From Pectobacterium wasabiae CFBP 3304 (lineage in GTDB: Bacteria; Pseudomonadota; Gammaproteobacteria; Enterobacterales; Enterobacteriaceae), in assembly GCF_001742185.1 (NCBI RefSeq), contig NZ_CP015750.1, positions 2,294,001 to 2,358,000 of the forward strand: a DNA stretch of 64,000 bases. Direction: 5' to 3'. The position numbers and the translations under genes are program-made. Below are positions 1-9,524 of the stretch, piece by piece; within the stretch, counting starts at the first letter, position 1; each line of letters starts with the position of its first letter. The notes beneath the pieces were generated by a model. The model did not search any database, was not told where the DNA came from, and worked only from the letters and a program-made list of their open reading frames with translations.

Positions 1-891
1 GGCTGGTCGCTGCTGGCTCAGGCGGTGAACCACTGGCATGCGCCATCTGCTGAACTTGTGCGCCCGTTCCGCGTGTTGCCGGACTGGCGTTTAGACGACC
101 TGATGATCTCCTTTTCTGTACCGGGCGGCGGCGTTGGCCCGCATATCGATCAGTACGATGTCTTTATCATTCAGGGGATGGGCAGCCGCCGCTGGCGCGT
201 GGGCGACAAACTGCCGATGCGTCAGTTTTGCTCGCATCCTGCGCTGCTGCATGTCGATCCGTTCCCGCCAATCATTGATGAAGATCTTGAGCCGGGCGAC
301 ATTCTCTATATTCCGCCAGGCTTCCCACACGATGGCTTCACGCACGAAACCGCACTTAACTACTCCGTAGGGTTCCGTGGGCCGAACGGTAGAGACTTAA
401 TCAGCAGTTTTGCTGACTACGTGCTGGAGAACGATCTCGGCGGTGAGCACTATAGCGACCCTGATTTGACCTGTCGGGAACATCCGGGGCGGGTTGAAGC
501 CTATGAATTTGACCGTCTGCGCGAGATGATGATCGACGTGATTAATCAGCCAGAAGCGCTCAAAGCGTGGTTTGGGCGCTTTGTGACAACGCCGCGCCAC
601 GAGTTGGATATCGCCCCGGCGGAACCGCCTTATGAGCAGGATGAGATTGTCGGTGCACTGATGGACGGCAGCGTGTTGACGCGTCTGAGTGGGCTGCGAG
701 TGCTGGAAGTGGGCGGTGACTACTTCATCAACAGCGAACGGCTGGACACGGTCGATCCGAAAGCGGCCGATGCGTTGTGCCGCTACACCCTTCTTGGTAA
801 AAAAGAGCTAGGCGAGGCACTAGAGAATCCGGCATTCGTGGCTGAATTGACCGCGCTGGTTAATCAGGGCTACTGGTTCTTCGACGAATAA
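1..891 (+). CDS. roxA: 50S ribosomal protein L16 arginine hydroxylase (5' truncated by window edge)
   Basis: JmjC-fold Fe(II)/2-oxoglutarate oxygenase of the YcfD/RoxA family, which hydroxylates an arginine of ribosomal protein L16. The frame is open from base 1 and ends with residues YWFFDE, so 296 residues are present and roughly 75 N-terminal residues lie outside the window. The iron-binding H-x-D is visible in GVGPHIDQYDVF, and a second candidate metal histidine in PPGFPHDG. The C-terminal part matches the winged-helix/dimerisation region of E. coli YcfD from memory. A long hairpin follows the stop. The GTG at base 25 is an internal codon, not the start. Confidence 0.95.
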   Translation, partial: GWSLLAQAVNHWHAPSAELVRPFRVLPDWRLDDLMISFSVPGGGVGPHIDQYDVFIIQGMGSRRWRVGDKLPMRQFCSHPALLHVDPFPPIIDEDLEPGDILYIPPGFPHDGFTHETALNYSVGFRGPNGRDLISSFADYVLENDLGGEHYSDPDLTCREHPGRVEAYEFDRLREMMIDVINQPEALKAWFGRFVTTPRHELDIAPAEPPYEQDEIVGALMDGSVLTRLSGLRVLEVGGDYFINSERLDTVDPKAADALCRYTLLGKKELGEALENPAFVAELTALVNQGYWFFDE

Positions 892-906
892 ATTCCCTTA
901 TCTTTA

Positions 907-949
907 GCGGCTTTCGAGCACGTCTTGCATGACGTGATTTGAGAGCCGC
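907..949 (+). terminator. Probable terminator hairpin after roxA
   Basis: GCGGCT.TC pairs with GA.AGCCGC around a second perfect stem CACGTC-ttgcat-GACGTG. It starts 16 bases after the roxA stop. No long T-run follows, only GTATTATCATTT, so it may be an inefficient or processing hairpin. Confidence 0.55.
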
Positions 950-1186
950 GTATTATCATTTGAATGGTTCGCGGTACAAAAACGTATAGGTTCACCCTGT
1001 GAATATTCGGCTATCAACTCGGTGTTGTTAACATCAATGTAAATATCGTTATAACGTTAACTTACCTTGGCTAAATATTATCTACCTATTGAATTTATTG
1101 ATAAAAAAATCCTCCGCCGCGTCACTTAATCAATAACTGAACTATCTTTAGAGCGATACCCAATTAAATAACTCTGGAGAAATGTC

Positions 1187-2314
1187 ATGTTTCATGTGCC
1201 TACACTCAAGCAAAAACCCTTAGCGTTACTTCTCGCCGTCTCTGTCGGTATGATGGCTCCGCTTACTTTCGCTGAGACGAAAACGCCGGGCACCCTGATA
1301 GAAAAGACGACGTTGGATGCGAAAGATGGCCTCATGGAGGCAGGGGAACAATATCGGATCCAGTATTATTCGAAGAGCGGGGTCGATGGCAAAAGCCTAC
1401 GGGAAGACACTGGCGCGGTTTTCATCCCCAAAGGTGAGGCGCCAAAAGAGGGCTGGCCAGTCGTGGTATGGACACATGGGACGATTGGCGTGGGCACATC
1501 CTGCGCACCGTCTCTCAATCCGCGCTCCGCTCGGGATGCTCAGTATCTGAATACTTGGCTGTCGCTGGGGTTTGCCATTGTGGCACCGGACTATGCGGGG
1601 CTTGGATCTGCTGGCTTGCATCACTACCTCAATTCGCGTGGTGAGGCATGGAGCGTGTTGGATAGCGTCAAAGCATCACTGACCACATTCCCGCTGAACA
1701 ATCAGTTGACTATCGTCGGCCAGTCGCAGGGGGCACACGCGGCCTTTGCGAGTACGGGCTACCAGCCAGATTATGCGCCGAATCTGAATATCGCATCGAC
1801 CGTATTGACTGGCACGCCCTATTTTGATGATAAAACCTCGGCGAAAAAGATTTTTGACGTGGACGTAAAGGGCGGCGATCCTAAAATCCCTTATGTGATG
1901 TATATCTATCTGTCAGCAACCGATATGAAGCCAGGGTTTAAGGTCGAGGATTATTTCGAGCCGAAAGCCGCTAAGCTTGTAGAAGACGCACGTACAATGT
2001 GTATCGGTGAGTTGACGCAAAAAGTGATGGACGAAAAGCTGAATGCGGAAAATAGCCTGAAACCTGCGATTTATGACTTACTGGATGACCAAATGGTGCA
2101 TTTTCGCTACAACACACTCAATGTTATCCCTCCCGTCTTTATCGGGATTGGAACCAATGACATCAACGTGCCTACCAAAATGCAGGTTCACTTTGCGGAA
2201 GATGTCGTGAGTGCAGGGACGTCAGCCGATGTGCATCAATATAAAGGCATGGACCACAGCGAAACGGTTAACGTTTCACTGCGTAATTCTGTTCCTTTCG
2301 TGTTGGGAAAATAG
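1187..2314 (+). CDS. Secreted alpha/beta-hydrolase, lipase-like
   Basis: Predicted exported serine hydrolase of 375 residues. Residues 1-30 form a Sec signal peptide (charged start, hydrophobic run, cleavage near TFAE). The nucleophile elbow G-Q-S-Q-G has its serine at residue 180, and the oxyanion HG lies in VVWTHGT near residue 97. Candidate acid and base are the Asp of GTNDIN and the His of GMDHSE close to the C-terminus. The overall pattern resembles secretory lipases/tannase-like esterases. The substrate is unknown. It is monocistronic, with GGAG about seven bases before the ATG. Confidence 0.75.
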   Translation: MFHVPTLKQKPLALLLAVSVGMMAPLTFAETKTPGTLIEKTTLDAKDGLMEAGEQYRIQYYSKSGVDGKSLREDTGAVFIPKGEAPKEGWPVVVWTHGTIGVGTSCAPSLNPRSARDAQYLNTWLSLGFAIVAPDYAGLGSAGLHHYLNSRGEAWSVLDSVKASLTTFPLNNQLTIVGQSQGAHAAFASTGYQPDYAPNLNIASTVLTGTPYFDDKTSAKKIFDVDVKGGDPKIPYVMYIYLSATDMKPGFKVEDYFEPKAAKLVEDARTMCIGELTQKVMDEKLNAENSLKPAIYDLLDDQMVHFRYNTLNVIPPVFIGIGTNDINVPTKMQVHFAEDVVSAGTSADVHQYKGMDHSETVNVSLRNSVPFVLGK

Positions 2315-2377
2315 TTAGACAATACGGCAAAATCGTAAACCTCTTGTCCCGGCGTGTCCGCTGGGACAGTATTCCCG

Positions 2378-3556
2378 CTATCGACGCGCGGCCTGATTTT
2401 CTCGACGATGTTGTCGTTGTCGATACCCTAGCATACCCCACGCCAGTAGGCCGTACAGTGCGGCCAGCATCCACAGATGCCACCAAAATTCGCCGATCTG
2501 AGTGAAATTCGCCCCCATCTGATTAAGACGCAAGACTCCCTGAATCGTGAAAACAGCAGGAATCCACTGTGCCAGCCAGTTCAGAGGGGCGGGGATCATT
2601 TCTACGGGCCAGATGAAGCCAGCAAGAAAGACAATCGGAATGGAAGACAGTAGCACTGCCTGACTGGGGAGATCTTTGCGCGTGAAAGCGGCTCCGAGCA
2701 CCACGCCGAGCCACAGCGTCGAGAGTAGAAAAGGCAGCGTAAACAGCAGCAGTTGGCTCATGCTAGCCTCACGTGCAATGCCATAGGCATCAAGGCAAAA
2801 ACCGAGCATGTAGAGCAGTGAGAGCAGGTAGGCACTGCCAACGACCAGCGTGCGTGCCAGCAGCAAACGCCACGGCGCGGCATATTGCCAGTAGCGAACG
2901 TCGCCAGATCGCGTGCGCTGATTTTGTCCGGCACCGAGCAGACCGCATCCCATCAGCAAAATCTGGTGCAGTATCAACATGAAGACACCGGGAACCACGT
3001 AATCGACATAGCCCATCGTCGGGTTGAATACCGGTACGGCATTCAGCGAAGTGGCCTGCCATTGTGAGCTGGCGGCGGGTATCCCTTCCCCCTGAGCCAG
3101 CAGCCGGGCGACTTTAACCTGTGCACCAGCAGTGCCGCCGACTGTCGCCAGAGACTGTGCGATCGCGCCGTAGATCAGAAAGTAGCTGGCATCGGCTGAA
3201 TAGCTTACCGTGACGCTTTTTCCCTGCATGATATCGCGATAGAAATGGCGTGGAATGTAGAGAATCCCCTTCGCTTCGCCTTGCAGAAGCTGCGTTTTGG
3301 CTTCATCTAGCGTATTGCGCTGCGCCACCAGTCGTATCTCCGGCGTGGCATCAGCCATAAAGGCCAGACGGCGCGAAAGCTGGGTTCCATCTTCATCAAC
3401 CAGCACCACCGGTAGTTCGCGCGGCGTCTGGGCGAGGTAAGGGCGCGGATAGAGAAAGGAATAGAGCAGAATCCCGCCGAACAGGGTGAGCAAAATGGTC
3501 GGATCGCGCAGTAAGCTACGTAGCTCAAACCGAATGAGGGTAGTGAGGGTCAGCAT
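2378..3556 (-). CDS. ABC-2 type exporter permease (second of pair)
   Basis: Integral membrane permease of 392 residues in the ABC-2 family (YhhJ/YbhR type). It has one N-terminal membrane helix near residues 22-38, a large periplasmic domain (about 40-180) and five to six C-terminal helices from about residue 185. It is the last gene of a four-gene minus-strand operon and overlaps the end of the preceding permease gene by seven bases, so translation is probably coupled. It is paralogous to its neighbour, and the two would form a heterodimeric membrane domain. The ATP-hydrolysing subunit normally required is not encoded here. The transported compound is unknown. Confidence 0.85.
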   Translation of the reverse strand: MLTLTTLIRFELRSLLRDPTILLTLFGGILLYSFLYPRPYLAQTPRELPVVLVDEDGTQLSRRLAFMADATPEIRLVAQRNTLDEAKTQLLQGEAKGILYIPRHFYRDIMQGKSVTVSYSADASYFLIYGAIAQSLATVGGTAGAQVKVARLLAQGEGIPAASSQWQATSLNAVPVFNPTMGYVDYVVPGVFMLILHQILLMGCGLLGAGQNQRTRSGDVRYWQYAAPWRLLLARTLVVGSAYLLSLLYMLGFCLDAYGIAREASMSQLLLFTLPFLLSTLWLGVVLGAAFTRKDLPSQAVLLSSIPIVFLAGFIWPVEMIPAPLNWLAQWIPAVFTIQGVLRLNQMGANFTQIGEFWWHLWMLAALYGLLAWGMLGYRQRQHRRENQAARR

Positions 3557-4671
3557 GCTACCTCCTTGTCACTGAGTCGGTAGCACCAAAGGGTGAGCGG
3601 GAGCAGTAACCAAAAGCAGGCGAGCGCGGCCAACGCGGGTGCGATCTGCATGATTCCGGCACCGTAGCTGGTGATGGCAATCGCGATGTCGCCATAGTGG
3701 GCGACGGGCAGCAACTGTCGCCAGAATGTGGCGAATGTCTCCATCGCCGCAGCGGGAAAAGTGATGCCCATGAACGCCAGCCCGGGGGCCATTAACGCCC
3801 CGACAATAGAGACGGCGCGTGCCGGGTCGCGAATCAGCGCATAGAAGGCCATGCCTAGTGCGACGCAGGCACCGGCGGCCGCGCCGATCGAGATAAATAA
3901 CAGCAGCGCTGAACCGTTGAGTGGGTAATCAAGCAGGCTATACAGCGCATAGCTCCAGATGCCGCCCCATGCCCAACCGATCAGCCAGTGTGTCAGGAAT
4001 TTAGCACCGATAGCGGTAGTCGGGTTCTCTGGCATCCAGCGAAGTCCATGACGGTCCTCCCGTGCCAGCGTATTCATGCCGTATAGCGCGAGCAGAATCG
4101 ACCAGATCGAGGGGATGATCGCGTTCAGCAAAAACTGGGCGTAGTTGGAATTTTGGTTAAACAGCGCGGTAATCTGCCCGCCAATGGGTACCGCCAGTCC
4201 TTTGGCTTCAGGAACGGCTGCTCCTTGAGCCAGCGCCTGCACCACGGCAATCTGCCCGTTGAACGTCCCTGCGACCAGCGCCAGCGAGCTGTTGATGACT
4301 TTGGCAATCAGGACGAACTGCCCATTATTCCAGGCAGTAATCGTCGGTAATGTTTTTAGACGAATATCACGCTCAAAGTGGCGGGGGATAACCACCAGCG
4401 CATAGATCTCGCCACCGCGCAACGAGGCCGAGCCTTCTGCTATCGATGAAAATTGATGGTTTAGATCGAAGGAGGATGAAGCATGCAACTCTCTGGCGAA
4501 CTGGCGCGACAGCGTGCTGTTATCCAGATCAATCAGGCCGATGGGAAGTTCGCGAACAATCGCGCCAGATAGCGTCCACCAGACCATCAGCATCGTGATA
4601 AGCGGCAACCAAAGCGCTAACGCCATCCCCCAGCGGTCACGCCACAGCGCCCTCCATTCGCGCATCATCAC
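3550..4671 (-). CDS. ABC-2 type exporter permease (first of pair)
   Basis: ABC-2 family permease of 373 residues. A membrane helix near residues 16-38 is followed by an extracytoplasmic domain containing VVIPRHFERDI, a motif also present in the partner permease (YIPRHFYRDI), and then a C-terminal helical bundle. The start ATG overlaps the stop of the upstream HlyD-like gene (ATGA-type overlap). Together with the HlyD-like and TolC-like products it would make a tripartite efflux or secretion pump across both membranes, as in the E. coli YhiI-RbbA-YhhJ and YbhGFSR systems. Confidence 0.85.
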   Translation of the reverse strand: MMMREWRALWRDRWGMALALWLPLITMLMVWWTLSGAIVRELPIGLIDLDNSTLSRQFARELHASSSFDLNHQFSSIAEGSASLRGGEIYALVVIPRHFERDIRLKTLPTITAWNNGQFVLIAKVINSSLALVAGTFNGQIAVVQALAQGAAVPEAKGLAVPIGGQITALFNQNSNYAQFLLNAIIPSIWSILLALYGMNTLAREDRHGLRWMPENPTTAIGAKFLTHWLIGWAWGGIWSYALYSLLDYPLNGSALLLFISIGAAAGACVALGMAFYALIRDPARAVSIVGALMAPGLAFMGITFPAAAMETFATFWRQLLPVAHYGDIAIAITSYGAGIMQIAPALAALACFWLLLPLTLWCYRLSDKEVAC

Positions 4672-5666
4672 ATTTCTACCAGTGCGCTCATACCAACGCG
4701 TAGCCCGCTAATCGGCTGCACTGGGCGCGCTTCCACTTCGAACGTTCGCATATCAAACCCTTGTCGGGTATCCGTCGCTCGCCATGTCGCGAAGTCTCCC
4801 ATGACGGAAACGTAAGACACCTTAAACCGGAATGTCTGGTTATTGAGTGCTTGGATACGTGCTTCAAACTCGGTGCCCATCGCAAAGCGCTCAAGCAGAT
4901 CTTCTCGCACTGCCAGTTGGATCCAAACGTCACTCATGTCCAGCAACGTGACCACGGGAAAACCCTGCGGCGCAATTTCGCCGCTGCGTAGCAGCACATT
5001 GCTGACTTCTCCCGTGTGTGGGCTGACGACGCGTGCCTCTGCCAGATAGGCCTCCACTTCTGCGACGGAACCCGCAGCCATACGGGCTTTTTCCTCTGCG
5101 GCAACCTGGGTTTCTTTGCGTGTGCCTTCCTGCGCCATTTGGTATTCCTGCCAGGCCATTCCTTCGGTGTAGCGTGCCGCATCCCACGAGGCTTTGGCTT
5201 CATCCCGTTTTTGTAGCGGCAGTACACCTTCCTGATAGAGATTTTGCACACGCAGATAGGTTTTATGGCTTAGCTCGGAACCGGCTTTGGCTTTTTGCCA
5301 CTGATCTTTTGCAGCGGCGATCTGCTGCTCACGTGCGCCTTTTTTTGCCTCCAGCGCCACTGCGCCAGCCGCGGCTTCACCCGCTTTTGCCTGTTCCAGC
5401 TTGGCATCGAGTTCCGGTGTCAGGAGCGTGAAGACGAGATCGCCAACGTCAAGCTGCTGGCCTTTTTCTACCCGCACATCAGCAATACGTCCTGGCACTT
5501 TTGAAGAGACTGAATACTGCTGCGCTTCGATTTGCCCCTGTAGCCGTATAGGTTCGGGCTGGTAGGCAAGCCAGAAGCGATACGCTATCCAGACCACCAC
5601 AATCACCAGGATGGCCTGAAGGATCCATTTGCGTTTCGAACGCGAAGAAGAGGGGGATTGTGTCAT
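4668..5666 (-). CDS. HlyD-family periplasmic adaptor (membrane fusion protein)
   Basis: Membrane fusion protein of 332 residues. One N-terminal anchor lies at about residues 13-30 after a basic SKRKW segment. Next come the lipoyl half-motif (VSSKVPGRIADVRVEKGQQL), a long coiled-coil region rich in Ala/Glu/Lys/Gln (about 85-205), the second lipoyl half, and a beta-barrel domain. It bridges the two inner-membrane permeases and the TolC-like outer-membrane protein of the same operon. Both ends overlap neighbours by four bases, which argues for one transcript and coupled translation. Confidence 0.88.
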   Translation of the reverse strand: MTQSPSSSRSKRKWILQAILVIVVVWIAYRFWLAYQPEPIRLQGQIEAQQYSVSSKVPGRIADVRVEKGQQLDVGDLVFTLLTPELDAKLEQAKAGEAAAGAVALEAKKGAREQQIAAAKDQWQKAKAGSELSHKTYLRVQNLYQEGVLPLQKRDEAKASWDAARYTEGMAWQEYQMAQEGTRKETQVAAEEKARMAAGSVAEVEAYLAEARVVSPHTGEVSNVLLRSGEIAPQGFPVVTLLDMSDVWIQLAVREDLLERFAMGTEFEARIQALNNQTFRFKVSYVSVMGDFATWRATDTRQGFDMRTFEVEARPVQPISGLRVGMSALVEM

Positions 5667-7093
5667 GGCGTCACCTGTATGGCGTACTGAGTCTGGTAGT
5701 CAGAGAAGCGGTTCAACTGGCTGGAGATGGCCATTAATCTGGCGATGGAAACCACGTAACGATAGGCCGCGGAGGCGCGTTGTGTCTTGGCTCCGGCTAA
5801 CTGATTCAGCGCATCGACCACGTCCAGCGAGGTAGACATTCCCTGCATAAAGGCTTTGTTGCGTAGCTGAACATTCTCTTCCGCCAGTTTTTGCGTGGAG
5901 GATAATGAATTGAATTCCTCCAGCGCCTGTCGAGCTTCTCGCCATGTGGTTTCGACCAAAATCTCAAGGTTTTGCCGCATATCGGCTTCCAGATAGTTAA
6001 CCTGCATTTCTGCACTTTTTGCGGCGGCAATATTGTCGGAACGGCCGTCACGGCTGATGAGCGGGACGGAAACGCCGACGCCGACCATCCAGTCCGGCGT
6101 CGTTCTGGCTGCCAGCGTGTCCTGTTCGTAAAGCTGATAGTTGCCAAACAGAAACACGTCGGGGGCATATTTGGCGCGTTCAATACGGATAAGATCCTTA
6201 GCCTGATCGCGCTTGGCTGAGAGCACTTTTAAACCGGGGTGGGTATTGAGCGTTTGTTTCACCAACGCAGGCAGTTCGGGAAGCGCTTTGTTGATGAACA
6301 GCGAAGAAGAGGGCGTTGCGCCTTCCGTCTTGATCAGCTTCGCGAAGACAATCTCAGTCGTTTCCAAACTGCGACGCGCCTTTTGTGTTTCGATTCGCGC
6401 CATATCATAAGCAGACTGTGCGGACAGCACCTCGACTCTGGCAATTTGCCCCTGAGCCTCCAGCTTGCGAGCGTGGTCATAATGTTGCGCCATGCCTTTT
6501 TCAATATCTTGACGCGTTTTTATCACCTGATGTGCCATGACCACGCCGTAATAAGCCTGCGCGAGTGCTTCAAACTGCGCTAGCGTGCGGATGATCAGCA
6601 TTTGTTCTGCCTCATTCACCTGTGCTGCCCGAATCGACTGAGCGGCATCAATCCGACCTCCAGTGAATAGCGGCCAGACGACCTGAACGGAGCTGGTTAC
6701 CACGTTTTGTTCTGTGAAACGGGTGACGAAAGGATTGCCATTGATATTAATTAACTGATTGAGCGCAGTGAAAATATCTCGGTGATTTGCCAGCGGATTG
6801 AGGTCACGGGCGTCTAGTTCGACAGGTTTATCAAGGCGTGTATAGCTTGCACCCACGTTGACCTGTGGCCAGTAAAGACCTTTGGCTGATTCTCGCAGGG
6901 ACTGTGCCCGATCGACTCCGGCGCGTTCGGCAGCAATGCTGTCATCACTTTGCAGAAGACGAACCCAGGCCTGATTAAACGAGATAGTTTGTCCGAAAAC
7001 CGTGGACGACCAGCACAGCAGCAGTGCTACGGGGAAATAGGCCAGAAGCCGGGTTTTATCGTGTGTTATTCGAGGCATGCTAGGTGAAATCAT
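5663..7093 (-). CDS. TolC-family outer-membrane efflux protein
   Basis: Outer-membrane factor of about 476 residues with a signal peptide (hydrophobic LLAYFPVALLLCW, cleavage near VFGQ) and two repeated TolC-type halves made of beta-barrel strands and long amphipathic helices. It is the first gene of the exporter operon, reading toward the HlyD-like and ABC-2 genes. The chosen ATG has GGGGAAAAGG just upstream. A second ATG at 7078 gives a more typical signal peptide and is a good alternative. A TTG further upstream is unlikely. Confidence 0.85.
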   Translation of the reverse strand: MISPSMPRITHDKTRLLAYFPVALLLCWSSTVFGQTISFNQAWVRLLQSDDSIAAERAGVDRAQSLRESAKGLYWPQVNVGASYTRLDKPVELDARDLNPLANHRDIFTALNQLININGNPFVTRFTEQNVVTSSVQVVWPLFTGGRIDAAQSIRAAQVNEAEQMLIIRTLAQFEALAQAYYGVVMAHQVIKTRQDIEKGMAQHYDHARKLEAQGQIARVEVLSAQSAYDMARIETQKARRSLETTEIVFAKLIKTEGATPSSSLFINKALPELPALVKQTLNTHPGLKVLSAKRDQAKDLIRIERAKYAPDVFLFGNYQLYEQDTLAARTTPDWMVGVGVSVPLISRDGRSDNIAAAKSAEMQVNYLEADMRQNLEILVETTWREARQALEEFNSLSSTQKLAEENVQLRNKAFMQGMSTSLDVVDALNQLAGAKTQRASAAYRYVVSIARLMAISSQLNRFSDYQTQYAIQVTP

Positions 7094-7384
7094 CCTTTTC
7101 CCCAAATACTGCCAAAGTGATAGGGATAAGCCCGCTGAAAAAGCACGAGGCTTGTTCGTGTGCAGATTGGATAATGGCTGTAAAACACATCTGGCGGCAG
7201 GTAAACAAACCGCATATTGCGTCTGATGTGTTCCGTATTATTTTCCAGGATGATTTAGTGTTGGTCTAAATTCCCAATTATTCAAATAATAGAAGGGATT
7301 GAATGGGAAAATTATTTGAAGAGAAATAAAACGAATGGGATAGGTTTGTATTATGCAGATAAGACTCATTATTCATTGATAAAT
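7094..7384. other. Intergenic region holding the exporter-operon promoter
   Basis: About 290 bases between the TolC-like gene and the terminator copy at 7385. It should contain the minus-strand promoter of the exporter operon. The part nearer 7300 is AT-rich. No operator could be assigned by eye. Confidence 0.4.
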
Positions 7385-7418
7385 AATGAACAGGAAAAAG
7401 CCCGAAGTTTCCTCCGGG
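7385..7418 (-). terminator. Terminator of the ABC gene; copy of the aspA terminator
   Basis: GCCCGAAG-tttc-CTCCGGG hairpin followed, in the minus direction, by a run of T. Over 34 bases it matches the terminator after aspA (9450-9483) with three differences by eye, one of which weakens the stem. Confidence 0.75.
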
Positions 7419-7462
7419 TACATATTACATGGCGTGATTCGCCGATCCACAAGACGCGGATT

Positions 7463-9252
7463 TTATCCGGCCACGTCATCACCTTTATCTTCTCCATACT
7501 GATATTGCTCCCGCTGCAATTTCAGCAGTGAGTAATATTCGCCACGTGCTTGCTCTAAATCTGCAGGTGTACCTCGTTCGACAATTTCTCCCTGTTTGAG
7601 AACAATAAGGTTGCTGGCATGCTTCACTACACCCAGACGATGAGTGACCATGACAGCGGTTTTGCCGTGAACAAGGGCAGAGAATTGACGGAATATTTCT
7701 GCCTCAACGCGGGGGTCCATAGCGCTTGTTGGCTCATCCAGAATAATGAGTTCGCCGGGGGTATACAGGGCACGGGCGAGGGCCAGACGCTGCCATTGCC
7801 CCCCGACAGTTCTGTGCCGGCATATTCTTTGCCGATCAAAGTATCTGGCGCAATACCCTTGTCCAGAGCAAACTGGGCTTTTGCACAGGCCTCCAGAAAG
7901 CCCCGTTCTGTTTCCGGGGTGGAGAGATGGGTGAACGTCACGTTTTCTTTTATATTGAGATTGTAGTGACCAAAATCCTGGAATATGGCGCTCAGTTGGC
8001 GGCGCCACTGATGAATATCTATCCTGGCGATATCTGTGCCATTACAGGTTATGCGCCCGGATGTGGGATGATAGAGCCTGCAAAGTAGCTTTATCAGCGT
8101 GCTTTTACCTGCGCCGTTTTCTCCCACTATCGCAAGATGGTCACCAGCACGAAGCGTCAGGTTGATGTTTTTCAGTACAAAATTATCATCCTGATAGGCA
8201 AACGACACGTTCTCAAACCGGATCTCATGCAGCGGACCTGACCACGACTCCGCAGGGTGATCCTGAGGGACTGCTGCCACGGCTTCCAACGCTTTCAGCC
8301 GGGCAAAGAAGCCGAAACAGATGCCCACGTTGGCAAATGAATACACCATCCACTGGCAGGACAGGCCAAAGAAGGAGATGGACTGGATCGTTCCCAGCAG
8401 CCCACCCACGGAGATTTTCCCGGTAGAAAGGTAATCGACAAACCAGAACATGACGCTCAGTGAGCACAGCAGATAAAGCAGGTTCCAGGGCTGGGGACGC
8501 ATCAACTGCTTTCTTCGTACCTGATTGAGCTCATCTTCAAGATCGTTAAAAGACTGTTGGTGTTTATCGAGGAAAAAACCAGAGAGATTGAACAGCCGGA
8601 TTTCTTTTGCGAGCTTTACATCAAGCAGTACGGAGAGAAAATACTTTATCCTTCTTGCCGGCATCCCTTTCCCAAGCATTGCTTTGAAGATATCTATTTG
8701 CGAATACGCGACAGCAAACGTCACCGGAACCAGCGGGAGCAGAAACGCCAGCGGTAGCCACCATACCACCGATGCCAGGACCAGAGACAAGCTGAGCAAC
8801 GTCAGAGTTCCTCTGAAAATATCGATCAGATTGACCAGTAGGTTAAGAGGGCGGTGTGCTGCCTCTCGTGACAAGACCTCCAGATCGTCATGAAGATCTG
8901 GCGATTCGATCAGCATCAGGTCATCAATCCGACAGGCGGCCTCCATTATTTTTCTTTGCGTCAGGAACGTGGCTTTAGCATTCAGTATGCTCTGTAGCGT
9001 ACTGATCACCGGAGCTAAAACCCCTGGGATAACGAAGGTCAGCGCCCATAGTATGGCAACGGTTGTGAGCCCACTATGGTCTGTACTGCTGATGATGTTC
9101 CCAAGATGTATGCTTGCCATCACGCTCATCGTCGGCAAGAGCCCCTGTAGCGTGATTAATATCAGAAAAAAGCAGGACAACGCCGGCGAAGAACGAAGTA
9201 AAAGCGAGACTGAATACTGGATAAGCTGTAGTTTTTCCTTGGCCTTACCCAT
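7463..9252 (-). pseudogene. ABC half-transporter (permease plus ATPase), frameshifted in a G tract
   Basis: Two overlapping frames together encode one ABC exporter of about 596 residues. The first frame gives about five to six membrane helices (residues 20-300) and Walker A (GENGAGKSTL). The second frame gives the rest of the signature motif, Walker B (LIILDEPTSAMD) and the H-loop (MVTHRL). The break is at 7799-7804: six G (minus strand) are present where seven are needed to read LSGGQWQR. With one extra G the gene is intact. Start ATG at 9252 follows GGAGAG. It resembles peptide or bacteriocin exporters, but no precursor gene lies nearby. It may be a true pseudogene, a slippage-controlled gene or a sequencing error. 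Confidence 0.85.
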
Positions 9253-9449
9253 GAGAACTCTCCACGGTGATAGGGGAACCCGAAGGGGATACGAGCACTT
9301 CATTATGATGCCGAAAATATCCACATTTTGCTGCGGATCTATCAGGATGTGTTCCGTATGGTTTCTCGGGGTGGCGGCGTAGGATTACTCACGGTATATC
9401 TGCCACGTCAGCACTCGGCGGATAAAAATAATACCGCCATACTGTAAAA

Positions 9450-9484
9450 AATGAATAAGAAAAAGCCCGAAGTTTCCTTCGGGC
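9450..9484 (-). terminator. aspA rho-independent terminator
   Basis: Perfect eight-base stem GCCCGAAG-tttc-CTTCGGGC at 9465-9484, followed in the minus direction by five T. It lies about 40 bases after the aspA stop. Confidence 0.85.
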
Positions 9485-9524
9485 CTGTATAACAGCAGTC
9501 AAAAATAGTGACAGAAAACGATAA

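Noticed and set aside
8525..8893. Plus-strand frame within the ABC transporter gene
   Set aside because: Antisense to a conserved permease domain, serine/arginine-rich shadow.
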